Source: Riptortus pedestris
Lineage: Eukaryota; Arthropoda; Insecta; Hemiptera; Alydidae
Direction: 5' to 3'
DNA length: 64,000 nucleotides
Assembly: GCA_019009955.1 (NCBI GenBank)
Contig: CM032229.1
Span: 146,280,001-146,344,000 of the forward strand
Shown: piece by piece, positions 22,186-34,185 of the stretch
How the letters are laid out: each line of letters opens with the position of its first letter
How positions within the stretch are numbered: the stretch's first letter is position 1
Translations under genes and position numbers: made by a program
Notes under the pieces: generated by a model
The model's input: only the letters and a program-made list of their open reading frames with translations
Database searches by the model: none
What the model was told of the DNA's origin: nothing

Positions 22186-23090
22186 ATTTGGAAGATTACT
22201 ATGAATTTTTATACTAGTGAGTCAATTATCCCTAGATACAACATAGGTTATATGAGAATCCGAATTTTCAGCTAGGAGTAAGGGTTCACTTCGACCTGAA
22301 TTCATTCGATATTCATAAACAACTTTGTAAGGATTGGTTTAATAAAAAAAATGTAAGGAATACGTTTAGAATAACGATTTTGGCCCTAATATACATTTAT
22401 GAATTTTGAAACTTTGACTCCGCCATTCGGATGACAAAAGACTATTCGTGTTTCAATGCCAGAATAGAATTGGGAAATTGTTTGTATTAGTATTAATGGA
22501 GTGATTATTGTTAATATGAGCGATTTGAAAACCATCTCTCTAGACGATTTAACTCCGAGATCGAATCGTAGTGTTCAGTCGTGTACTCCCGCTTACTTAG
22601 TTCACTAACCGACCGTACATCAGGAGGTCACCGTAGGCGGTGGCCAAGATTGGAAACTTCAGCACTGGTGTACAGGATGGAGCGCTCGTTTTAGGCTGGG
22701 TAGCCTTTGTTGGTTCTATTACTCCTGTGTAGGCACATGGTTTTGTTTTATGCACCGCAAAAATGAACGTATTTCGGCTCTCACAGCGAGTTTTCTCAGA
22801 AAGGATCTCTCCACATCGAAGATAGAGGCCTCCGCTATCATTCTGCACTAGTAAGAAGAAGGAATCTGATGTGGAACACAAATAACACTGGGAGGAAAGT
22901 CCGCCTCAATGAAAGTATATTTTTATCAAAGGTACTTCTTTATTTTACTATAATGCTAGCATTATCGACGTTGACAATCGAATGAGTACTCATGATAAAG
23001 CTCATTTCAATCATTATCTAGTGTATATAAAGTATTGGGCTTGCCGCTAAAGTTCACAAACTAAATAAAGGGCAGCCATTATTTTTCTTT
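22186..23090. other. No gene recognised
   Basis: Contains a 94-codon minus-strand open frame (22597-22881) in a slightly GC-richer patch. Its product has no motif I recognise. Nothing else is visible. The right part may be the decayed 3' end of the Penelope-like element. Confidence 0.4.
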
Positions 23091-25193
23091 CTATGTTTTA
23101 CTGCCCTCTTTAATAAAGTTAAAGTTTCTTTGTTTTATAACAGATTTATCAATAAGTGTTAATGTTTATTTCATCATCATCATTCTTGATGTGGCGCAGC
23201 TCAGCTTCATAGTTCTTTTCATCCAACGACACATTCAACAGCCTGTCTACAAGGAAAATCAGGCCTGACATCTTGTATTGGGGGTGGTGGAAAGAATCCG
23301 CCGGTATTATCAGGTCTGTTGATGATCTCTTCCTAAAAATACTAAAAGAATGGCCACTACCCCGCTTCTCTATCTCCAAATCTAGGTAGCACAGCTTATT
23401 ATGCTGCTCTACTTCCAGGGTGTACTTTATTGTCTCATGGCAACTATTCAGGTACGAGTGCAGCCCATTAAGTTCTAGCATGGTACCTTTAAAAACGATA
23501 AGAACATCATCAACATAGCGTCCCCAGAACTCAATGAACTTGAAGAAGAGGGGCTAGAGGGCTGATCCCCGATCCCATAACTAACCCATGGTCCATTTTG
23601 TAACAGCTGCCACTGAATTTGAAATAATTTTGACCTTAAAAGACCGAGCTGACAAATTCGTTTGAAATTAAGGGATTAACATTTTTGTTTTTGAAAAATG
23701 TCTCGAACACCTTGATGACGTGTGGGGGTGGAATATTCCCAAACATATTGACGACATCAAATGATGCTAAGATTCTTGGTTCTGAGAAAGAAACACAGTT
23801 TAGTTTTGAGACAAGCTCACTACTATTGGCTATTGAGTGGGTGGGTTTGAAGTTTGTAAGATTTTTAAATATTTGTACTAAACGTTTACTGAGTTTTTTC
23901 CGAAGGAGCCGAGTTAAATGAAACAATGGGTCTGAAGGGGTGGTTTTCTTTATGAACTTTGGGTAAACAATATAGCAACGGAGGGAGTGGATTCATGTGC
24001 ACTAGGTACGGCAATCCTTCCTTTTTGAACAAATTGGGGGCTCGTAATATAACTTCTTTTATTTTTGTGTTGAACGAGTCCGTTGGGTCACGTGCTAGTT
24101 GGATGCAGCCTTCCTCGATCAACAGAGAATACACTTAGTTCTCGTACTCATCTTTGCTCATAATGACTAAACCTTGGCCTTTATCAGCCTTTAGAACAAT
24201 CAAATTATTCTCTTTTAACCTTTTATTTATATTATTAATTATCTTTAAGACCCTTGCGGAATTATTTTTATTATGGATGACTTTACTATTATTATTATTT
24301 TTGTTCTGAGAACCACTATGAGAATCCGAACCTAAAAACTTCTCGATTTCAATAGCTATTTCCTTCATCGTGACATTATCACAATCACTACCTTCTACAG
24401 CTGCCATGAGATCAATTATATCCCTTTCCCCTGATGCCACCTTAAGACAAAATTTAAGCCCTTTATTTAAAATTGATAGCTCCTCCTGTGAGAAAATAAC
24501 ATCAGTTAAGTTAAATGTCCGCGGAAAAAAATTAAACCTATCACAATACGTACTATAACAGTTATTCGTATCACATTTATTTTTATTGTCATTTAAATCG
24601 CCCGAGGAGACCCTATTCAATTCTGAAATTCTATCATTAAGGCTACAATCACTAATCCTATGGTTACAACTAATCCTAGGAGCAGCCTTACCCAACTTAC
24701 TGTCTCTAATGGGATTAGCTCGACTTTTTGTCAAAGAATTTAATTTCTTTTTAATAGTCTGGCATTTAATAGCCAGCTTTTTAGAATGAATATCTTTAAT
24801 ACGTTGCTCGAACGAATCCCACTCAGCGGTATTACTATTCTCAATACACTTTTTCCTTATAAGCTTCATGTAAAATGCAAGGCTGTCCCGGATACTGAAC
24901 CATTTTTTGATTTCAGTTCTTAAATACAATTTACAAAAAATATCAACTAAGCCACTGGGAACCCTAAGATTCTTAAATTTATTAATAATGTAAAAAGGAA
25001 ATATTTTTAGTCTCTTACAGCTCTGATTGAAAAATATATTCTTACACGCTAACCCATGTTTCAAGTACAATTTGAAGAATAATTTCTTTAATTCACTATC
25101 GTTCATATACCTATTTACTGTATCAACATTCTTACGGCTTACGTTGTGCCAACGTTGAACTCCAGACATAGCTTGGCAAGCTTCTATATCCAT
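23091..25193 (-). pseudogene. Penelope-like element: N-terminal region and reverse transcriptase, broken
   Basis: From an ATG at 25193 a 352-codon frame covers the Penelope N-terminal region and ends in LKADKGQGLVIMSKDEY. One in-frame TAA (24135) interrupts it, and the same frame continues with LPKVHKENHPFRPIVSFN. After a frameshift near 23900 come LASFDVVNMFGNIPPP (first catalytic Asp) and QNYFKFSGSCYKMDHGLVMG. A further shift leads to GRYVDDVLIVFKG (catalytic YVDD, near 23500). The thumb LRHIKNDDDEININTY ends with TGA near 23149; a shifted frame continues for about 20 codons. The GIY-YIG endonuclease normal for animal Penelope elements is not recognisable downstream. At least three frameshifts and one stop: a dead copy. 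Confidence 0.88.
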
Positions 25194-25197
25194 TTTT

Positions 25198-25330
25198 TTG
25201 AGGTGCTGGATGGTGTAGGAATTATTATTTCAGGTAAGAAAAACGCCTCTTTCCTTCACTGTTCTTTATTCATTGCGACAGAGCGCTTTCAGAGCATACG
25301 CTCCATCATCAGTGCCCTGCTGGCAAACAA
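25198..25330 (-). other. 5' flank of the Penelope-like element with hammerhead-like motif
   Basis: The minus strand contains CTGATGA, a stem-loop GGAGC-GTAT-GCTCT, then GAAA (25287-25317), preceded by a perfect TGCC/GGCA hairpin. These are parts of the hammerhead ribozyme core known from Penelope-like elements. A complete third stem cannot be drawn, so activity is doubtful. The piece next to the ORF (GAGGTGCTGGA and GGAATTATTATTTCAGGTAA on the plus strand) recurs at 46741. Confidence 0.45.
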
Positions 25331-26582
25331 ATACCATAAAAACGTTGTACAATATGTCATTTAAATGAAAAAATTTAGAAAATATGTGTACATACATGTC
25401 GATGGTCAAGAGTTAAAACATACAACTTTAAAAAAAAAAAAAATTAAATTAATGTCCCAGTGAATATTTACAGAAATAAGAAAAACTATTTTTACAGATT
25501 AAAATTAAAAATTAAAAACTTTTCAGTAGAATATATACACAATTTCTATAAATAGTTAAAATTAAAAAATGAATATTTACAGTTAAGAAGTCTAAAATAG
25601 AATAAATAGTAAAAAGCGAATAGTCGAGTCACATTTTTTTTTCTCCGGATGCTAAGGTGATACAATCCTTTTATTATTATTTTTTTTAATCCCAAGAACG
25701 ATAATAAATTCGTCAATATTCGTCGAAAAGACGCCCGACGCTTCATATCACTAGCTACTAACTATAAATATGACTATTTTGAAGCAAATAAATGTATTAT
25801 TCAGTGCTTCCGATTATCCAGTACTTATATTTCGACGTGAAACCATTGTACCAATTCATTTACGGATAACAGTAATTCTAACACATAAATTCTAACTGCT
25901 TAGATATCAGGTATAACAAATGAATAACTGCGCATTTGCTGTTCATGGAGCAGGGGATTTCTGTTATTGAGCATTATGACTCGACGATTTTGAGTATCCA
26001 ATTTTTATATTTCTTCTAGAAACATATTATTTTGAGCATCATTCCTATCATATGTTTATTTTTATTTTAAAGGTTAGCAAAGTAAGTTAAGGGGTAGGTT
26101 TTGCCCCACATGTTTAACTATGAGTCGTGAGCTCAATGACCGTTTATAGAACAGGAATTTTCTTAGATTGACTCAGAAATAAAAACAAATAGTCCCCAGG
26201 GGCAGAAAATGGCTGGAACGTGCAGTTACCCCGTCCAAATTAGCCTTAGTACTATAAAACTGACGCCATTAATAAGAATTATTATTGATTGTGAAAAAAA
26301 TACTTCAGTGGAATTTTTTCTTATAACAACTTAATAGTAACCAATCAGCGAGGCATGGAAGTATAAATAAATCATCACCAGCCATCGTATTACATACTAA
26401 CTATGAAACTCTGTCATAACAATAACTTTCGGTGGAGAATTGTTGGCCCACGTGAATAGCCAACGCTTTCTTATAAACTAACAATACCCAACATGTGAAA
26501 TGCCATCATGATGAGGTAAACCCACGCACTAAATTATGTTAATGGCCGAAAAAAAAAGATGTAAACTTTTTCATAAAATTTA
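25331..26582. other. No feature recognised
   Basis: AT-rich sequence with short homopolymer runs and no coding signal or shared repeat, apart from a faint match of ATATTTCGACGTGAAACCATT-like sequence (about 25830) to about 50360. Confidence 0.45.
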
Positions 26583-27729
26583 TTAACCCTTCACAGGCAA
26601 GGCTGGGTAGCTGGTGACCCAGAGGGTGTTTAAAATGTTATAAGGGGGAAAATAGGGGAAGGAGGAGTGGGGGTTTGCAAGAAACCCTCCTGAGTATTGC
26701 TCCTGACATCTAGGAGGGAAGCTGAGTGGTCTTGACTATAATATTAAGCCTGTTTCTTCCTGTACTCTAGTAACCTCGATCCTGGGTCACATATGACCCG
26801 CCTTGCTTTTCATGCACTTATATTAATCAATTTTTTTCTGCAAATTTATGGTTTTTTAAATTTATTGAACTGATTGCTCAACTGTTCAACACAACTGAAA
26901 AGTTTCTGTAACAGAATGGCATCTGAAAATGTTTTATTTAGGACTGCTGAGGAAATTCTACAAGAGCTTGAGCGACAACGGGCAGAAGAACCAGATGATG
27001 ATTTCCAGGATTCAGCCAGTGAAGATGAAAATCCAGAGTTGGTAAATGATGACTGCGTCAATGATGAGTTTCATCCACTTCCTGAGGATGATTTTGAAGA
27101 GGAAATGTTGCAAGTTACTCATGATGAGTGAAATTTCTTCTTAGGTAAGGACTTGGAAACAATATGGATAGACAAACCGTTACGGTATCCCTTTTCGAGA
27201 ACACCCTCTCGGAATTTGTTGAAATTCCCAATGACCAAGAATAGTGCAGGAACTACCCGCGGAGAGTAGGAATGTCTTTTCTTCTTATTTTCACATGAAA
27301 TGATAGAGAAAATTACTACTTTCACTAATGAGGAAATCGCAATCAGGGCCAAAACATTTGCCTTTAAACAGTGGTACATTGGAGAAACCATTACATTAGA
27401 AACAACAGCATTACTTGGCTTGCTCTTGAGAGGAGGCACATTACACAACCTCACCATGGACGACTTATTTTGCTGTAATGGATGATCCTTTTTCCTTACA
27501 TTAATAAAAATGAACTCATTTATCTTTCAAATGTTGAATTTTTATAGACTCGTGTATATCGTTAAGTACAATAAACTTTATAAACTGTGTATTCCTTTAT
27601 TTAATTTTATTTTTAAGTACCTCCTAGGATATGTAATATGAAAGAATACTGCTATAAATATGATGGAGTCTCCCATGAACCAGCTTGCCTGCACTGTAAT
27701 TATCATATACCTTGTCAGTGAAGGGTTAA
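26583..27729. mobile_element. piggyBac element, internally deleted, with TTAA duplications
   Basis: TTAA at 26583-26586 is followed by CCCTTCACAGGCAAGG. At the right end CCTTGTCAGTGAAGGG is followed by TTAA at 27726-27729. The ends are imperfect inverted repeats (CCCTTCAC-GCAAGG against CCCTTCACTGACAAGG), and TTAA is the signature target of piggyBac. Subterminal motifs GGTGACCCAG, GGGTCAC and ATGACCCG recur, as expected of transposase-binding sites. The element is 1139 bp, versus roughly 2-3 kb for autonomous relatives. It keeps the start of the transposase gene and lacks the catalytic and C-terminal parts. Confidence 0.92.
26916..27457 (+). pseudogene. piggyBac transposase, N-terminal fragment
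   Basis: From an ATG at 26916 a 71-codon frame (MASENVLFRTAEEILQELER...) forms the acidic N-terminal tail typical of piggyBac transposases, ending at TGA 27131. A shifted frame continues from about 27130 with NFFLGKDLETIW and PFSRTPSRNLLKF to a TAG near 27270. A third frame from 27300 reads MIEKITTFTNEEIA and ETTALLGLLLRGGTLHNL, matching the family's F-S-E-M-x2-I-V-x2-TN and EL-x-A-x-IGLLL-x-G segments that open the RNase-H-like domain. The catalytic aspartates lie beyond the deletion point. Function as a transposase is lost. Confidence 0.85.
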
Positions 27730-28484
27730 TAATAGAAATTGTTTTCAACATTTGGTTACCAGCAATATTATTTAGACCACTGTTGAAATATGTGCCTGGG
27801 ACATTAATTGCTTGAATTCCTGTCGTCTGTCATGTCAGGGTTGTAACTGCTGTTGACAACCAAGAGTGATCCATCCTTAAACCATGCTGTTGAACATTTT
27901 CTTTACATATATTAAAAACACTTAATTTATTAGTTTAGTTAAATCCAAGCTACCAGTGGAGTAAAGAATTTAAATTCCTCATAAGCTTACACAAATTCAA
28001 TGAGTTGGCCAGTTAGTTATTCTACGATGCGAATCATTAAATCGTTGAATTCGCCATTGATAAATTTTCAGGTCAAAAATAAAGGTAATTAAATTCAAAT
28101 TTTTCTGTTAAGATCAGTTTGTTATGTTTAAAGTAGTGAAGATGAGCCCATCGATCAAATACATTTGACCAATATCAATTCCATTTTCTAATTGAATCCA
28201 TTACTATCAAAATTAACTAAACACGAATTAATATTTCGGTGGTTTATTGCGCATGTATATGTAGAATTGACACTTTCCACAAAAATGGACAAGCGTCTCA
28301 TCGATGTATACCAATTTCAAATGCGCTTCGGCAGTTTTTTTTATAAATTTATAACTAAAGGAAGTCTTGCTTCGTTCTTTCCTTGTACTTTCATCGTCAA
28401 TTCGCAATGCTAATAGAAGAGTAAGACATCTCTTGAGAGACAAGACACCCACATAAATTGGACGACCAGAATGTTTAGTAGAAA
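27730..28484. other. No feature recognised
   Basis: AT-rich DNA without a convincing frame. Two overlapping small open frames at 28192-28494 are on opposite strands and carry no motif. Confidence 0.45.
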
Positions 28485-29203
28485 AGTCCGTCACGCAGGG
28501 GCTGCGTAAACTAAGCAGATTTTCCTCCTCAACTTTAACAATAGATAAATCTATATACTATTAACAAAACAACCCCGTGAAGAGTAAGTGAATAAATGCA
28601 AACGATAATAAGAAACCTCCAGACGGGTAATAGAAATATTTCAGACATGCCAATAATTTCCGGACGGGAAGCCTGTGAAATGTAAACAAACAGGTCTGAC
28701 ACTTCTCACAGGAAAGAAAAACAATTAATTACATGAAAACAATATTTGGTATTTAAGCTTCGAATAATGTGGTTTATTATATAACAGAGTATTATTTATG
28801 TAACACTAGTAGAAGTGGGGGTTTACTTAAGGCTGAAAAATGAAAATATCTCGGTTATTATACAAGATAGAGAATAAATATATATAACAGTACTTATATT
28901 ACAATTAAGTTGCAATAAGATTCATTCTGTACACTTTTTCTATTTGACTTATAGTAACGGAGATAGTTCGAATTTTCATAATTCTCCCCCTCTAAACCCC
29001 TACTCCCCTGGTCCTTTTCAGCCGTTAACGAACTCGATCTTTCTTTTAACATAAAACGACTAAATATCGAGTTTGGTAACGATCAAACCAAAATTGCGAC
29101 CACTAGAGCGGTAACAGGGATATATATATATATAAAAAATTTGAAAATTGCGTCACGAGTACGACCTCAATAGCTGATTTGCCTTAAGGGAAATCTGCTG
29201 AAA
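28485..29203 (+). repeat. Family A copy, complete ends, short TA tract
   Basis: Head AGTCCGTCACGCAGGGG at 28485 and terminal palindrome GCCTTAAGGGAAATCTGCTG at about 29181-29200, with the body between. The TA tract is only about 8 units (29120-29134), and the block GAACGGACCTCATTTTCG is deleted. Both ends match the other full copies and so help define the element's boundaries. Confidence 0.8.
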
Positions 29204-29535
29204 CAAGAAGATAGATGTTCCTTCGCAGATTTGAACATCGCGCATAACATCATCAGTACAATTAGCGGTTCAAGTTTCGTCACTTCCGTATCCTTGTAGT
29301 TTGGGAATTGTTTCTCTGTTATTTCCCCCCCCCCCTCATTTTTTCCAGTTTTCAATTGGTCCATATAAATACTTCATTGATAATATTTTATCGAACAAGA
29401 GGCGCCGAGCTCCATCAACGTCTGGATTTTTACCGATAAATTTGAAGAAAGCTGATAGCTTCATTTTCATAATATTTTTTCCTGCTGTTTTTTTTTTTTT
29501 TTTATTTTGGTCCTTCAGAACACCAAGTTTAAATA

Positions 29536-29722
29536 TTATTATTTATTAACGTCCACTTTTTTCAACTATGGCTAATTGGGACGGGTTATCTACAGGTAAC
29601 CACCCTTTTTTAGCCAGGGTGGGATTTCCGGTGTTATTTAATGAATTTCGTCACTAAATAATTTCCTTTTCCAGGCGAGAATCGAACTCGCCACTCTAGT
29701 TTTACCATGTGAGATAAAGGTA
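29536..29722 (-). repeat. Main tRNA-derived SINE, 5'-truncated copy
   Basis: Minus strand. The B-box GCGAGTTCGATTCTCGCC and the 3' body with the hairpin CACCCTGGCTA...AGGGTGG and GATAACCCGTCCCAATTAGC are present; the A-box end is missing. The tail ends in AATAAATAATAAT. Confidence 0.85.
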
Positions 29723-30323
29723 ATATATCATATTCAGTGTCATCTGTTTTGTCTACCCCTGTTCATTGTTAGAGGCTTCCCCTTGCAGAATCTCGTTAGA
29801 GCATCGTTTTCTTTTTCACCCTAGCAGAATGCGGTTGAACATCGACATCTTCCAAAATATCCTGCTCATCTTCTTTAGAAATTTCTGTGTCGTCCTCATT
29901 GTCTGTTTAAATTCAATGTGGTCGTCTTTATCGTTAAAATAATCGCCTGATTCGAAGTCTTGGTCACTAGGTGCTTCCTCTTCATCTGGAAGTGGCACCA
30001 TAGCCATAATTGTCCTTGTTCATGCCGAAAACCTTGCTGAAACACTCAGTAAATGAGTTAAAACTAAGGGATAGAATTGGAAGAAATGGCAATTTTGATG
30101 TAGGAATTATGAGCACTAAGAAGTGTGATAATATTCTTTAGATGTCAAGCATTTATGATACCGCATAGAAATGGAAAATAAAACAAAATCTACATTACAA
30201 GGGATAAGAAATAAACTAATGTAGCAAGCCATTTCAGTTTAAAAATACAAAAATTACGTTATTGGTAACACATGACTCAAAGACGTGCATAAATTTCCCC
30301 GCTACTAGTAATACCCCTTATTA
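29723..30323. other. No feature recognised
   Basis: A 63-codon minus-strand frame (29816-30007) is acidic, with a Glu/Asp-rich stretch (PLPDEEEAPSDQDF). It faintly resembles the acidic N-terminus of piggyBac-type transposases, but nothing supports it further. Confidence 0.35.
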
Positions 30324-30462
30324 ATGATTTCCCTTAGGGGAAATCAGCTATTGAGGTTGTACTCATGACGGAATTTTCGAAATTTTTCTTCAAATATCCT
30401 TCGATCCTACCTAGTAGATGACGAAAATGAGCTCCGTTCAAAACTGTATATATATATCTATA

Positions 30463-30517
<55 letters not shown>

Positions 30518-30945
30518 CTGTTACCACTCTAGCGGTCGCAATTTTTGTTTGATCGTTACCAAACTCGATATTTAGTCGTTTTATGTAAAAAGAAAGATCA
30601 AGTTCGTTAACGGCTGAAATCGGACCAGTGGAAGGGGGTGTTTAGAGGAGAGGATTTTCGAAAATTCGAAATATCTCCGTTACTATAGATAAAAATTGTA
30701 CAGAATCAATCTTATTGCAAATTAAATTTACTATAAATATTGTTATATACATTTATTCTCTTTCTTGAATATTAACCGAGATATTTACATTTTTATTAAC
30801 TCTGTGCGGCTAATGGACAAGTGACTTTCCCGCCAAAAGCTAGTACGGCCGATTCTTAACTGCTCGACCCTCGTGAAATTTTTCTATTGTAAAACTTCAC
30901 GTGGAAAACCTCATTAGTTTACGCAGCCCCTGCGGGACGGACTTT
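30324..30945 (-). repeat. Family A copy, complete ends, minus orientation
   Basis: Starts with the terminal palindrome (GATTTCCCTTAGGGGAAATC) at 30327 and ends with the inverted head CCCCTGCGGGACGGACTTTT at about 30926-30945. The TA tract lies at 30447-30513. The GC-richer head part (TCCCGCCAAAAGCTAGTACG) is well kept. Confidence 0.8.
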
Positions 30946-32625
30946 TTAATTTCTAAATTAGTTTTCGTCTTTTAATTTTCTCTTTGTTAAATTAATATAA
31001 ATTCCCTTTATTCCTCATAATGTTTGGTTTTATGAACACTTTATTATCCTTGTTAATTACCAATTTCATCATTTTTGTTATTTTTTGTATGATTTATCAT
31101 TATTTTTCCAAAGGTTAATTTAGTTGCACCATCACTTTAAACACAATGGGGTTACACCTTTTCGTATAATAAAAACTAATAAGAAATAAAATAATATAAG
31201 AATAATTGAATATCTTAATGCGTTGAGCAGAATATAGGGCCAAGGGAACAAACGGACATCGTGTTATGTACAATAGAATAAGATATTGAATATATATAAT
31301 TATAGGAATACTAATAATTTCAAATAATTATGTTTGAAATTGTAAGTAAATTTATTGTGTTCATATGGAAAAAAAAAGTTTACAGATGAATAGGAGCACA
31401 AATTTCCAAGTAACTCAATTTTACAATACCTCCGAAATGAATAATATAGACAGTTTAATAAGCGTAAAGGCGAGAATGAAAAAAAAAAAATGAAAAAAAA
31501 GTTTTTTTTCCGCTTAAAGAACGATGCTGTCAAAATTAATGCCTTAATTTTACCTTGGTAGGCGGCTAATTTAGCTCCAACTTCAAGTTTTCAACAAGAG
31601 TTTTCTTTATTTCCCGAGCTTTAATTCATTATTAGTTGCAAACTTTTAATGGTTCCAACAAAATTCTTGGGGGACGTATTCCTTGAAAATGTTGTTCATG
31701 AAATCTAGACACCCATTCAAACCAAACTTCTCTAAATTGGATGAAACGGTAATAATTCACATTGTCTACAAAATATAGATTTTATTTGGATGATACGTTA
31801 TTGAGTATTAGGTAGTATATATTGCTCAGAATAGTCTCAAGGGGTAAAACGACGTCAGATTTTTAAAAGTATTAATTCTAATTTTTAAAGCTTTAAGCAT
31901 CTGGGAAAGAAATAACCCCCAAGCGGGAAAGCCTTGCACTCTGCCATTGCGTTTTGCCTTCAGAAGGAATTTTTCCTAATTGCATGCAATTATGCACTTC
32001 TAAGTATGAAACTTGAAGCTCATTGAAGGATTACGAATTCATTTTGCAAGTTAACGAGCTTACTTCTACAAACTTTGAATAAATGGATTACCGAGCTTGG
32101 TGCCTAACAGAGCTAACACTCGTACAGCTCCATGAATTGTAGAAAGAAAAAAAATGGAACATTTCCCATCACAGCAAAATGAGGTCTCCGTGGGAGTATT
32201 TTACTAGTCTATGCCTAATGAGGGTTAAGGTTATTATACAAAACATGTCTTTATAAAAGCTCTTATGCTCCTGAATAGTAAAATTGGATAATTTCCAAAA
32301 ACTATACTGAAAGATGCGAGCAAAAGCAAGCTGCAGTAACCAGAATTACTGTTACTCCCAACTGAATTACAAATATTCTGTTCTATATGGCAATATGTAT
32401 TCAGTTTGGACATCTGTTCGGTATCCGCATTATTAAGTTTTGGTGTTCTCTAGTGCTAATTGTAAATTACAATAAAAGATATTTTTTTAACAGTTGCATG
32501 ATGTACCAATTGTTGTTATATATGTAGTATGGCCTGACGAAAAATGACCTGCAATTACTTCTACCACATTAGACTCTCCTCCAAAATGAGACGTTAGCAT
32601 AAAGACTGATTAAAATCTTAGCAAT
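30946..32625. other. No feature recognised
   Basis: About 1.7 kb of AT-rich DNA. I see no coding signal, shared repeat or RNA signature. Confidence 0.45.
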
Positions 32626-33235
<610 letters not shown>

Positions 33236-34178
33236 TTACAACCCCCACTCCTGTTTCTTCCTAAAAATGTTAGTTTAGCTCGTAATCATGGAGAATTTAT
33301 ATCGAGTTGGTTTAGTTTGGTTCAGTCTTTTAGGCGCAATAAAATTGTTTACTCCCGACATAGTTTTTAGTGTATATCTTTTTAATATTCCAGTCTAGAT
33401 CCAAAGTGTACATAACATACGTTACTTTAAATATCACATCGTCAATATGTACATATTTGACGAAAAAAAATAGGATACGTCGATAGGAATTCACGATATT
33501 TTTGATGTCAGACTACCACCCAATTTTAATGGGATATTTTTGATATTTTATGAATTCCTCAGAAAAACATCCTAGAATGAGGGCATAACAACAAAATGAA
33601 ATAAAAAAATTTCTATGTTGAGAAAAACAAAAGGAGTGAAAATCTTGTGGGCATTCCTAGATCTTCAGTGAAGGCCATGGAGCATGTTCTAGGACGAGAA
33701 CTGACTTATCCCCAATTGGAGGAACAAGGTACATCAAGTGGAAGGCTAAGGTATTACACTTGTGTTAGAGAAGCCAAATCAAAAAAAGAAAAATACAACA
33801 ATATAGTGCAAAAGCACCGATAATTGCAATTACGAATCTGATAATTAGATTTTCTTAAATTATTAATCTGTTATAAACGTTCATTTAACATAATCCAATA
33901 GAAATCAAAAAATTAAAAAAATTGTAGAACCAAAATAAAAGTTTTTTAAGGTTGTGGGCTCAACCGGTAATACTATTAATATAGCCTAAAGTCTAGGTTG
34001 GGTTAGTAGTAATATCCCAAGTTTCATAAAAGTCGGTTCAGCCGTTTATACGTGAAAAGGTAACAAACAAACAGACACGAAAGAAACAAAATGCAGTTAT
34101 GGTCTCAATGACATGTGAAATTACAAGTTATAGCGAAATTTCGAGAAAAAAATCAATGTAAAGACAGAGGTTACAATT
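33236..34178 (+). repeat. Family B repeat, interrupted copy
   Basis: Internal-unit sequence (ACAACCCCCACTCCTG, TAAAATTGTTTACTCCCG) at 33236-33420 and the tail (TCGGTTCAGCCGTTTATACG, AGACAGAGGTTACAATTTAT) at 33965-34178 share orientation. About 500 bp of other DNA between them includes a coding-like stretch near 33650-33830 (SVKAMEHVLGRELTYPQLEE) of unknown origin. Confidence 0.6.
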
Positions 34179-34185
34179 TATAGAA

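Noticed and set aside
23685..23921. Plus-strand frames across the Penelope RT region (also 24370-24789)
   Set aside because: Shadows of the minus-strand reverse transcriptase.
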